Both the position numbers and the translations under genes were made by a program. This document shows, in pieces, positions 11,652 to 22,836 of a stretch of 64,000 nt of DNA. Every line of letters starts with the position of its first letter. Within the stretch, counting starts at the first letter, position 1. Source of the stretch: Lunularia cruciata (lineage: Eukaryota; Streptophyta; Marchantiopsida; Lunulariales; Lunulariaceae); NCBI GenBank assembly GCA_948567375.1, contig OX419757.1:50096001-50160000 (forward strand). The letters are read 5' to 3'. The notes under the pieces were generated by a model. The model made no database searches, was not told the origin of the DNA, and was given only the letters and a program-made list of their open reading frames with translations.

Positions 11652-14203
11652 CTACAGAACTATGGCTGCTTTCTCTTTCACTTGGCAGGTTGCCAGCCGC
11701 GCTATGATTGGCTCGTAGTGATCTGCGCCGGATCCACACCAACCTACAAGATTAAGTGACAAGGGCAAATTTAGTATCGATTTCACAAGGGACAAGGAAG
11801 GTGCAGCATTGAGAGGAAAAGAAGTAGTGCCAAACAGAAGTTTTCTCACAGCTGCATAAACTTACCAGTTCCTTTCATGAATAGAAACATCGGCGGGTAG
11901 CGGACAGAATTGTCCCCGCGCGGGGTATGCGGTAAGAAAAAAAGACAGTGCTCGCTATCAACCATGGCATCCGAGCCGTGTGCCTGAACCTGCAAATAGT
12001 CACTCCGAATATTTAGTTCTCAACGCGGTAATGCTAATGCGGAGTTTATCCCATAACAAGCAATACAAGAGTTTAATCTATGACATACAGAAAGAGATCT
12101 CACATACCACAAATATTTCACGCTCGAATTCATTAGCCAGACATTCAACGGCGATGTCATCTCCGAACGCGGCAGCTCGACCTTCCTTATTCTCATCAAC
12201 CATGAATAAACCGTCTTCTGTATACTGCAGACTGATAATGTCGTACTCTTCGGAGCCTGTGCCCGCGATCGACATGTACTTCGACCAGCTATCCGCATCG
12301 TCCACAGGGATGCATCGCTCTTTGAATATGGACTCAGCTGCCGATTCCCTATCAAACGAGTCAATCTCAATTTCATCAAATTCCGCAAATTCCCTGTAAA
12401 ACGAGCCTATCTCAATTTCATGTACTTTCGCAAATTCCGAATGACAAGTGGAAGCTTTCCGACAGTGACTATGTCTGCATGCAAAATTTGTCTTATCCAG
12501 AAGCAAAAAGGCGGATGCGGCCCGCGATAACATGTTTGCGAGGCTTGAATTGCCAACATGGGCATACTGATCCTTTCTTCAGCGGATCCCGAAGATTAGA
12601 ACTGACGAAAAAAAGGTCGACCCATGTTGACTAACGGTTGTGCGAAGATAGAACTAGACGGGCTGACACAGGAAATCATGCGGGAAAAAGGTAGGGATTT
12701 CCTTACTAACTGGTAACCACGTTCAGTTTAAGTGACCAAACAAGAAAAGAACTTCATGGAAGTCACATCAATGCAATTTGGAAAATTCGGACGCCGTTGA
12801 CACTGAAAAACCGAGAAGCTATCAGGGCCTTCAGAGGTCAGTTCAACTATACCGGGTGACAGTAAGTTAGTTCAGAGCTCGCTCCGATGGCAATGGCAAG
12901 GGGTCACAGGTCCCGTGCGAAGCGAACTCATTCGCGAAACAGGCGCGTTTGATACCAAACGATGGTTCACGCGCTAACAACAACAGAACTGCAAATTCCA
13001 GGTGCTGACTTCCAAGATAATAATGGGGGACTCAACAGTACACCGATACCTTGACCTAAATCAGAGCTGGAGCACTCGCCCTTCACGATTCACACTACTG
13101 TTTCCTCGTAATTACAGACAGAGACCAGGCACGTGAACTCGAAGTTGTACATTTCACGTCTTCTTCACCCTTTTAGACCTAATGAAACACGACACTGGGG
13201 CCTAACATGCCGAGGGACGTTCGAATGCACATCTACTCGAAGGAAGATAGTTGAATGCAATCTCGAACCTAAATGCTTTCAAAACTGGCAATAAAATATT
13301 CAGTGAACTCTGAAGGAGAGACTGTTCTAGTAGCCGTTATTTCGTGTAGGAAAAAAGGAAAAATATTACCAGCCGCCATCGCTGGACGAAAAAAGGAGTA
13401 CGAGTACGGGGTGTCGATGCACACGGCCAGTGCAATCCAAACACAGAAGTGAGACATGCAACCAAAAGGGGTGGAGACCATACCTGGCAACGCCAACCAT
13501 GACCAGTTCGAGTATAGCGGCCTCCAGTGTTTCTCTATCCGATTTCTTAGTTAGGAGTTTGAGCTCCTGAATAACATGGACACCCCATCCAGTATTAAGA
13601 TTAGGGGAATAAAGGTGCCGGATCATATCGTTCACGCAATCTCGAGAGTACAGGCCGCTTTCCAAGTCCTCCTGAAATCTCCCCACCATGCGCAACCGCA
13701 CTTCCAAAGGTGATTCTTCAAGTTCCATTGCCTTTTGGCTAGCCGTAAACAAACAATTGCCATCGGCCTCCACGTCTCCTCCATGATGCAGAGTAAAAAC
13801 TGCAGATATGTTCTGAACCGGGTGCTTCCAGTAAACTCCTTTCGAAGCCACAGACTGTAGAGCCTGTATTTGAGCGCTTTCGAGACCGCTTACACTTGTC
13901 CATTCCTCAGCAGACACGGGCGCTGCCGCGAAAGTGAAGTCGTCACTGTGGCAGGTTGCTTCCTCTACGAGAGGAGTAGAGCCGCCTGTAGGCGATCTCC
14001 AAATCTCAAGTGCGGACCTTGGCCCGCATTGCTGCTGCTGATAACCGTCTATGGTCGTGCCCTCATATTGTGCAGGTTTCCCCATTGATATCAGGCTATC
14101 TATCACTCTTTTCTGCAACTCAAACAGCAACACTCTGATCCCAAGGTTCCTTCCGTTTTGAGCCAAAAATGCGGTGTAACCAGCCAAACTTGCTTTCCCT
14201 GCT
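11652..14203 (-). CDS. OTU-domain cysteine protease (putative deubiquitinase), four visible exons
   Basis: Minus-strand exons: 13,484 to about 14,200 (5' edge uncertain), 12,108-12,348, 11,866-11,989 and 11,652-11,743, stop TAG at 11,652-11,654. All visible junctions are GT-AG and the phases join (2+241, 0+124, 1+92). The first visible exon has GGDVEADGNCLFTASQ, the OTU nucleophile motif with catalytic Cys in DGNCLF. Exon 2 carries SAAESIFKERC, WSKYMSIAG and EYDIISLQYTEDGLF. Exon 3 has VQAHGSDAMV and PPMFLFMKGTG. Exon 4 has GWCGSGADHYEP, with the likely catalytic His in DHYEP. OTU enzymes cleave ubiquitin from proteins; the substrate of this plant subfamily is unknown to me. The reading frame meets a stop at about 14,208 with no ATG in between, so an upstream exon with the start codon must lie farther right, perhaps near the CT-rich (minus strand) sequence around 14.7-14.9 kb. 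No lesions are seen. Confidence 0.85.
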
Positions 14204-14207
14204 ACCT

Positions 14208-16465
14208 ACCGCCTTGCCACTAGTACCTTTTCGATCTATGTTACAGAGTCCAAGAAAACCAAGAAGGAAAACGGTACATGCGGTTCCTCCTCTACTGCAA
14301 GGAAACCAAGAGTTCCAAGGCGTTGGAAAAAAAACAGGCTCTAAGCACTAATGCTGTCCTTCTCAAGTCCCCGAGGAGACACAAGATTGAACCAACACAA
14401 AGACGTCATCCAAGGCCTCCTCCCCTTGCATTCAATCCCGCCCCTTCAAAGTCCCAACCAAAAACTTCCAACAACACCCACACTCCGTCGTCCTTGTCTC
14501 TATTCGCAAGAAGAGGCACTCGACACGCCCCGGAGGCTTCCTTCGAGGCGGCGAGGCCAAGTCTCCACCTGGCTGCAAAAATACAACTCCGAGACGCGCC
14601 TATCCTCCTACTTCAAACGAGAAAGTCGATCTATACCACAAACTCAAACTCGTCCACAATGCTGTGGACCGAAAAATCGAGCGCCTAAATCTCGTCTCGA
14701 TACTCTACGATACGTCAGAGCTCCAGCATTACCCAGGTCGAGAAAGGCGCAAAGGAAGCCGAGCACGGACAGAGAGAGGGTGCCGGGCAGAGCCAGCAGA
14801 GACAGAAAGAAAGCGACTGAGAAATCGTAAGATGTGTCGACGAAAGGGAGGAGATCGAAGGAGAGCAGCTGGAGCTCGGACTTCCTTTCTGGGCGGGGGA
14901 GGGACTGGTCAGTCGCCCGCCAGTCACAGGGAGCCCCAAGGGAGGGAACCAGGAACGGTAACTTGAAAACCCCTAGATTAACTTGGGGAAGCAGAGGTAG
15001 AGCGGGTAACCCGGGTTCCAAACCATGGGTGCGACCACCCGTGACCACAATAGCAGAGCACCACGTGCTTCTGTGCTTGGGACATGACCGAGGGTATTCG
15101 GACAACTGGATTGGAACGCAGAGTATGCTTGGCCAGCCATACTGTCTCTCAACTCATTGGACCCAAACGCCTACACTCGGGTTCGTGTTTCTCCGCCCTG
15201 CTCTCCACGCCCAAGTGGTACTTGCTACTTCTGTTTGCAGACTTTCGAATTAGTGGAATATGTCTTATTCAAATTAAGTTCAGTTTGGAAGCGGATGGAA
15301 ATGCAACTTCTTACCATAGAAGGCCCCCTAGTGAGACTTCTCTTTTATTTTGCACTGCAAAGTTGTAGGGAGGATCTCTGTCCAGTAGGGTTTCATTTCC
15401 TTTACCGTATTAGCGTAATCAGAAGGATTTGTCACTTAGTCAGTTTTAGAGAATAATCTGTGTACGACTGTAAAACTTACAAAATTTTGTAATGTCGAAG
15501 TCAGTGGACGCCTTCCAGTGGACATGCATAACGACACATACAGTTGGTTTCGGATGTACTGGGTTTAGAGTTAGACTTCATATAGAACTTGCATCGTGCG
15601 ATTGACGTGGTCAACTTATTCGGATCCTTTTCCAGAGGTCATATTACAATGATAGACATGCCAAGTGACCTGTGTTCCTTTCGGAAATGAAAAGGTTCGC
15701 CAGGCTCACATGCTGGCCGTAGTTAGACGCGAGTACGAACCTGACATGTAAATTTGTCGTTCTTTGATATACAGACTGCAAATTCTCATGGTTTTCCGTC
15801 AATAGAGATCACATTCCGCAATCTTGGTTGCTAAAATTGACATTCCATTCCGGCGTGAAGAATTCAGATAGTACTCTTAGCCTCAAAATGTCGCGTATCG
15901 ATCCCTTTATCGGGTATGGATGACGTTAAACAAAGGACAATGATCAGGACTTCAACTGCTCTCGGGCGAACCCCGACAGAAGATGAGACGACCCTTCATA
16001 TGATGTTCAACTGACCAACAGACAACACCAGGAACAAGATAAAAGTGCGATGGCCTATCCACTGGAAAGAAAATCCACGGTGTGAACAATTAAGCGGCAA
16101 TGATGACAGTCCTCAGGATGATAGTCCTTAGGCAATGTAGTCTCAGCCAGAGGCCGCACGACTGAAGACCATTCGTGGACTAGGATTTAGGTGCAAAACG
16201 GTTTATCATGGCATAGCTATACACAGCACGTCCACATCCCATCCCCGGCTAGTTCTAAAGGGAGTAGGATTTGGTCGCAAGAGTTTCTACAAAGAGCAAA
16301 CATCTGACAGTTTGACTAAGTTAATCTACAATCAAGCCAATTGCGGCTGGATACCGAGCACACCTGGACTTCATGTCCCCCATAACCTGGTGTACACAGC
16401 GAAGTCCTCTAACAGCTTACATGAAGTTAAGGGCAATACTAGTATCGATTCCCGAGAACTCATTT
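14208..16465. other. OTU gene 5' region and DXS 3' flank; no separate gene recognised
   Basis: Both neighbouring genes are on the minus strand, so this interval should hold the OTU promoter and first exon, plus the DXS 3' UTR. The minus strand is pyrimidine-rich at 14.7-14.9 kb, typical of a plant 5' leader. Open frames of 100-160 codons on both strands are low-complexity (Arg/Ser/Pro-rich) and I do not accept them as genes. Confidence 0.45.
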
Positions 16466-19400
16466 TTACGACATCAGTTGTAGAGCTTCTCTTGTTTTGC
16501 CTAGCACGTTGAGTGCTGTCGCTGCGATGTGCGCTGCAGTCAAACCGGCTTCAGCATATTGATCACCTGGTGATCCGTGTTCGATGTATCGGTCTGGAAG
16601 TACGAGAGGTCTCCACTGAAATGGTGAAACGGGGAAAAGTTAGTGTTGTAAACATCACAACCTTCCAAACATCATCTCACGTTCAATCAAATTCCAGCCA
16701 CGCCACATACAACTTTACTACAAGAGCTTCCGCGATACTTCAAATCAATTTCCACGAATAGTCTATCTTACCTTGAGGTTTCCATCAAGCAACCCATCAA
16801 GCGCCATAAACTGCACAACGTGAGACCCAAAGCCTCCAATAGAACCTTCCTCGACTGTAATAAGCACGGAGTGTTCTTTGGCTAGTCGTCTGATTAAATC
16901 GCGGTCAAGAGGCTTGCAGAACCTTGCATCGGCAACGGTAGTGGATACTCCCAATTCCGTCAAAAGGCTCCTCGCTGCCAGGCAGTTTTGCACCATGGTG
17001 CCATAGCCCAAGAGAGCTACTTGAGTTCCTTCGACAAGTATTCTTCCCTTTCCGACCTGAATCGATGAATGCAGCAATTAAGCTCACCTCACAAAACCAA
17101 CGAACCTTTAAAGAAAGATGGGAAGAATAAAAAGATAACTATGCGGACGTAGATGCAAACGAAATTAAGCTCGCGGAACAAAAAGACGGATTGGACACCT
17201 GGAAAACAGGGAAGTAATTGATCCACTATAGAAGGTAAAAGGTGCTGCAGATCTCACGGAGGAAAACCCATTCCACACTCATAATGATACGGCGTGGCGT
17301 AGAAATGTTTCCGTACCTCTATTGGGATTCCCTTATTATTCAAAGGTAGTTGAACTCCAAGACCGTTTCCTCTGGGGTAGCGGAAACAACTTGGACGATC
17401 GTCGATGGCAGCAGCAGTAGCTACCATGTGAAAGAGCTCCGCTTCATCACAGGGTGCCATGACAACCATGTTCGGTAAACAAGCCATGTATGTAACATCA
17501 AATGCTCCACAATGTGTGGGTCCATCGGCCCCAACCAAACCGGCACGATCCATTGCAAACCTGACAGGAAGCTTTTGCAGATCGACATCGTGTACAACCT
17601 ACAGGCAGCCATGAAGCACGTTGACAATGTTAAATAGATTCATTAAGGCAAAGGAGGAAACAAATTCAGGTAATCGTAAACTAGAGAGAGTGACGGATTA
17701 GATGCATTCCAACCAAAAATTTAGTGTTACAGCCACATGTGCAAATTCTCTTGATGAGCCTAGCATGAGGCTCATCCTCAGCTTTTCCGAGTTGAAGCTG
17801 TACAAGTACTAGCATCCTTTTACGGGTGTGAACACACCGCGCAGCGAACAGGCGTAAACGCAGAAACTATTGGACAAGTTTCAGTTGAGTTTGCGAAATT
17901 AAAATGCACTATTTTCTACCTCAAGCTAAGCATCGAAGACAAGATCATTCAAGTAATACAGGTAAGGACTTCAAGGTTACAAGTAAATAAGTTGTCAGGA
18001 AAAAGGAGAATTAATTACTTGATCATATGCACGTTGTAGAAAGGAGGAGTAGATAGTGCAGAAAGGTTTTAAGCCTTCGCATGCTAGGCCAGCAGCAAAA
18101 GTGACAGCATGCTGTTCGGCAATACCAACATCAAAGCACCTGTCCGGAAAGCGCTTTCCAAACATGTTCAAGCCTGTTCCTCCACCCATGGCTGCATGAA
18201 TAGCAATGACATTTTTGTCCGCCTCAGCCTCCGCAATTAAAGCTTCGGCATAGTAAGTCGTGTAGGCTTGTGTTGGCGTCTTCCCCTTGAACTGCTTACC
18301 AGTGGCCGGGTCAAATTTCACCACTCCTGCAAACAGGATTACAAAATGAGGAATTTGATGTTGACAGTAGAGTTCCCGATGGTGAGAGTGGAACATATTT
18401 TCTTCCTTATTTTAAGTGCCTCTGCATCTCTATTAGCAGTTTCCAGTTTATAACCTCCATGATCTGACGGAAGTCGTGAAAATGGAGACGAGACGAAATC
18501 AGCTGAAAGTCCATACCGTGATATTTATCGGCGGCTCTTTCTGCGTAAGGATAACCGCGGCCCTTCTCCGTGACGATGTGGATTAGAACAGGTCCTGTAG
18601 TGTGTGTAGCTTTCACTTCTCGAAGGATAGTAATAAGGTCATCAAGGTTGTGTCCATCGACAGGACCAATATAGTAAAGCCCAAGCTCCTCGAACAATGT
18701 CGATCCTGATCCGCTGATCATACCTCGGGCGTATTCGTCCACTTTCGACGCCAAAGAATGCATAGGACCTCCAATTTGCTTAGTGACTCCCTTCAAGGAC
18801 GTGGACATTATTTCAGTGCGTAAGTCACTAATAAATTAAAAATAAAGACTCGAGAGGACCCAAAGAACCAGCCAGTGTAGGGCCTACTCAGTCATCACTA
18901 AATCAAATTCTGAATGATATTCCTGCACACCACCAAAGGCCTTGTTTGATCCACTAGGTAATGTCAACTCTAAGCGACTTCCAAATAGACCCAAAAAAAA
19001 GAACCAAGTAAGCAGTTGTAAATAGCTTTACAGTACAAGTGTATCATACCTTTGCCACTTCTCGAAGTTCACGGAGAGGTCTGCTGGACTGGAGACGACT
19101 GAGTGCACTGCTAAGAGCTCCAACAGGAGGTGCTGGACCGTCTAAAGTTGCAGTTGGTAGAGATACTTGTTTGTTATCATTTAGGATGACAATCATGTTG
19201 GAATCCAAGTACCCTGCATTATTCATAGCTTCATAAGCCTGCCCTGCTGTCATAGCTCCGTCTCCAATCACTGAGATCACTTGATTCTTGTTTCCTTTCA
19301 GGTCTCGGCCAACCGCCATACCTGCAATTTTCATGTTCAAATCAGCTGCTGAGACGGAAATCCACAAATCGCTGCCACTTAAGGCCTGCGATGAGATTTA

Positions 19401-20810
19401 ACCAAGAAGAAGTTTGTAGGAAGTGTCGCACTTGTTAATATCCGGCTTCAACCATGAGACCAACAATGATGAAATCTAAAAGATAAATCCGTTCTCAGCA
19501 GTAGGGTGAGCACACCTAGACCAGCTGAGATACTTGTCGAGCTGTGCCCAGCGCCAAAAGCATCATATTCACTCTCCGCTCGCTTGGTAAATCCTGACAG
19601 ACCATCTGTCTGTCGGAGACTGCCCATCTTTCCCCTCCTACCGGTGAGGATCTTGTGCGGATAGGTCTAAACGGGCAGAGAACACCAATTTCAGTGTTAT
19701 GAGGAGTACCGCAAAGAATAAAGAAAGGAAGGATAACAGCCGGTAGGAACTAGCCGTATGGCGTCGATGCCTAAAGATACTTGAGCTTTGGAGTTCCAAC
19801 GACACTGACATACTTCCGCATGTGTAATGCTGAACTTCAACTTCAATACACTACGTATACAGTAATAAAGTGAACTTGCAAAAATCTGGAGGCTTGAGGA
19901 CACAAGCTAGTGATGTTTGTTAGGCGGTACCTGGTGTCCCACGTCCCATAGAATCTTGTCCTCGGGAGTGTTGAATACATGATGAAGAGCGACAGTCAAC
20001 TCGACAACACCAAGACTGGACCCGAGGTGACCACCTGTTTTGGATACTGTAAATATAGTCTCGGATCGGAGTTCATCTGCAAGCTGTTTAAGCTCCTGAA
20101 TTTGTTCACACCAACGATCACGTACGAAGCAAGTAAATCTAATGAATTTCAAAGCAATGCAACTCTTCAAATAACTTCTTCGAAGCTTAGACCGCGTGGC
20201 AGATCCTTGCAGTAAAATCGGAGCACAATAATAAACCTGCAAAAGATGAACTGTACCTTGACTGACAGGTTTTTCATGTGGATGGGATAATTAATCGTAT
20301 CTAGAAGCGGAGTTGGGGGCTTCTCTGAGAAGTACTCTCCTTTGTCAGCCAATGCGGAAGCCATAATTGCCGCCTTCTGAATCTGGAAACAGATTATCCA
20401 CCACATAAGAACTAGGGCCACCCACAACATAAAGCCTCGGGTGACAACATGTTTCTCTCACACTCAAAAACACATCAATAACCTCACATAGGCCTTTAAC
20501 CTCAAGTATTTGCTGTCATCATGATTCCAACATATCTCCTCATTATGTTCTGCTAAGACAAGCTTTACTCCAAACCGTCACCACCCACCTGCAGAGCGGC
20601 AGGTACAACATTGGCCTGCTTAGCCTCCTGAACATTCCTCAGGCCGACGAATTGCTTCCCAAGGCGGAGCTTGTCCACAGCTCCCAAAGCACCCGCGGGT
20701 CTCGCAGAAGGGCGAACCCCGGCAGCAGACCCCGTAACATTGCAATTCATCACGCAGCTCAGTTCGGGATTCCGCAGAGCAGCCATGGAATTCACAACAG
20801 CGGTCGCCAT
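16466..20810 (-). CDS. DXS: 1-deoxy-D-xylulose-5-phosphate synthase (DXS), ten exons
   Basis: Thiamine-diphosphate enzyme that joins pyruvate and glyceraldehyde 3-phosphate in the first step of the plastid MEP pathway. Minus-strand exons: 20,589-20,810; 20,257-20,382; 19,931-20,095; 19,516-19,666; 19,050-19,321; 18,517-18,790; 18,019-18,326; 17,317-17,598; 16,772-17,056; 16,466-16,615. All introns are GT-AG and all phases join, giving 744 residues, the usual length for plant DXS. The ATG at 20,808-20,810 ([13 protein letters not shown]) fits an N-terminal transit peptide rich in Ala and Ser. Motifs in order: [20 protein letters not shown] then [11 protein letters not shown]; the ThDP site [18 protein letters not shown] ending in [12 protein letters not shown]; the catalytic Glu region [55 protein letters not shown]; and the C-terminal LPDRYIEHG. 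It looks intact. The leader just upstream is purine-rich on the coding strand. Confidence 0.97.
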
Positions 20811-22216
20811 TGCTCTCGCTGTCTCCTTCCCTCCCCTCCCAAACTCTTCCCGTCTCACTACTTCTTGTTTGTCCTGTCAAACAATCGATGAATCACGTCG
20901 ATGAATCACGTCTCTGGTCTTCCTTCCCTTTCCTGATGGCGCTGCTGCTGCTGTTTACAAATCAAGCTGCCAGCCTTCCGGTCCGTTCTTCGTTACACTT
21001 GATCACCGGGGACCGCAGCCGGGTTGTTGATTGCGCTCTCCAATCTCAGGCTCAAGCCGAGGCCAGCGATCGGGAGTATGGACGATGCCTGCAGCCTCAT
21101 CCCAACATTTTACCGGCTTTTCATACTGTCCGCTGAAGCAATCTGGACCGTTCTGTCCGGCTAAACACGTGGACCCATCGGATAAATAGCTAAACATCTA
21201 CCCTCTTGCTTTTCACCTAAGGCCTCGAGCCTTAAGTGACGGTCGCTTGGGCGTGTCAGAGTTACGACTCACTAAACGAGAAGTTGCAATTCCGTCTGTC
21301 CAGCTTGTCAAAAAGGAAAAGAGATCGGGATCTCTAGATTTCCGGGTCTGATCTAGGGACCAAAGTAACGGGTTTAGATTTCGAATCTTACTGGGCCGGA
21401 ATACACTTAACTTAAACTGGGTCCAAACTGGCCGAAGTATACTTAACTGGGTCTTCCCATCTTTCTTCGGACATATGGGCGAAATACAATTAACTTCAAC
21501 CCCCCAGCATCATTGGGATTTCACCATGCTTAGGTCCTCGGGATTCAATTAACCGGACCGCCAACCGATCGAGAAGGTTAAACAGGCCACTGTGTCCGTA
21601 AACGCTTTGTTGAATCTTCAGAGCCCGGTATACGCCAGACTGTCGTACCACTGGTTCTGCCTTCGGATTGTAAGAGTTACGGCTTCTATCCAGTTTGATG
21701 GATGACTGGTAACCAGCGGCAGAACTACACCTCTGCATGTCCAGTCACATGTTGAAGAACCGTGTGTTGGTCACCAAGTTCCGCGGCGACGTGATCCGGC
21801 GACTCGCAATGTCGCAGTCTTCATAAGCACTGTAGGGAATTTTTACATGTATAACACGACAGCTTTCGATCATTCACAGTAAAGTTGATTCCACCATCGT
21901 CCTTGCCTACATATGTCCGTGGAAGAAGTACTGACCGCGTAGATTTTGGCAGCCTCGAATGAATCGTGTTCACTCTTAGAAAGGCATGCATGCCTGCATG
22001 AAGTAGTAGCTCACGAGATTTACCTATGGTTTCCTTTGTTGGGTTGGTTATTAATGGGCGACTCCCAAACTTGTTAAATCTTATCATTTTAAAATAATAA
22101 TTTTAAAACTGGTTTGCTTCAATCGCTGCAAAAGCATAGGACATTCCAGATGCGTGCTGAGGTTTTCCTCTACCCCAATGGAATGGAATGACTACTGTAC
22201 AGTACTGTACTGGAGT
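20811..22216. other. DXS upstream region; no gene recognised
   Basis: This contains the DXS 5' leader and presumably its promoter (minus strand, transcribed leftwards). No TATA element could be chosen with confidence. Short open frames here resemble nothing known. A GTAC-rich near-palindrome (CTGTACAGTACTGTAC) lies at 22,195-22,210. Confidence 0.45.
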
Positions 22217-22230
22217 CATTCAGTTGTAAG

Positions 22231-22285
22231 TAAAAGGCGACCGCGTAGGAAAAATGAAGGATGGGAAGACCCCATCAAGCCGAAG
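22231..22285 (-). mobile_element. 55-bp LINE 3'-end fragment with 14-bp target duplication
   Basis: Only the last 55 bp of the LINE family seen at 22.8-25.9 kb is present, on the minus strand. It is flanked by a perfect 14-bp direct repeat, CATTCAGTTGTAAG, at 22,217-22,230 and 22,286-22,299. That is the signature of target-primed reverse transcription that stopped almost at once. Confidence 0.9.
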
Positions 22286-22299
22286 CATTCAGTTGTAAG

Positions 22300-22823
22300 G
22301 GGACAAATTCAATTTTTTAGGTCTTCCATTTTGAACAAAATCATGTGATCAGATTAATATTTTCAATCGACTGTTCGCAAATAGAGGCAGTTGGATAAAC
22401 TGTATTATCCGGCTGTACTTTATGTGTTCAAGAGGGAATGTTTGTCGTTTCTGGGGTCTCTTTCCACGCTTTTGTTGACAATCAAATAAGTTAATAAAAA
22501 TTATTATATGTCAAGTCAAAGTGTTTCTTGCTGTAAAAAATACTTAGTACATCTTGCTCGGTCGGTGCAGGAAGACGAAAGCTATATATGACCAATTTCT
22601 TGGTTATATTAATGCAGATAATTGCTCAGAGGCAACTTCAAATCTTATTTTTCTGTCCTTTCGATGAGTTAACCATGACGAGACTTTAGACACTCAAGTT
22701 GTAAACTTCTCCTCCTACTAAAAGAAGCTATGACCTCCTTGATTTTCTCAAAGCAGTGTGAACTTTCTAATCAGCCATAATTTTAGCCTTCTTCGAAGCA
22801 AGGTTATTTGTGATGAGGATTGA
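22300..22823. other. No gene seen
   Basis: AT-rich spacer between two LINE insertions, with no recognisable feature. Confidence 0.5.
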
Positions 22824-22836
22824 GAACAAGAAAAGT

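Noticed and set aside
12020-12399. Open frames on + and another minus frame over the OTU exon 2
   Set aside because: The exon 2 frame matches the OTU family and has consistent splice phases; the others are shadows.
14278-15253. Overlapping open frames of 90-160 codons on both strands
   Set aside because: Low-complexity Arg/Ser/Pro/Leu composition, no motif, and overlap on several frames of a pyrimidine-biased tract that is better explained as promoter or 5' UTR of the OTU gene.
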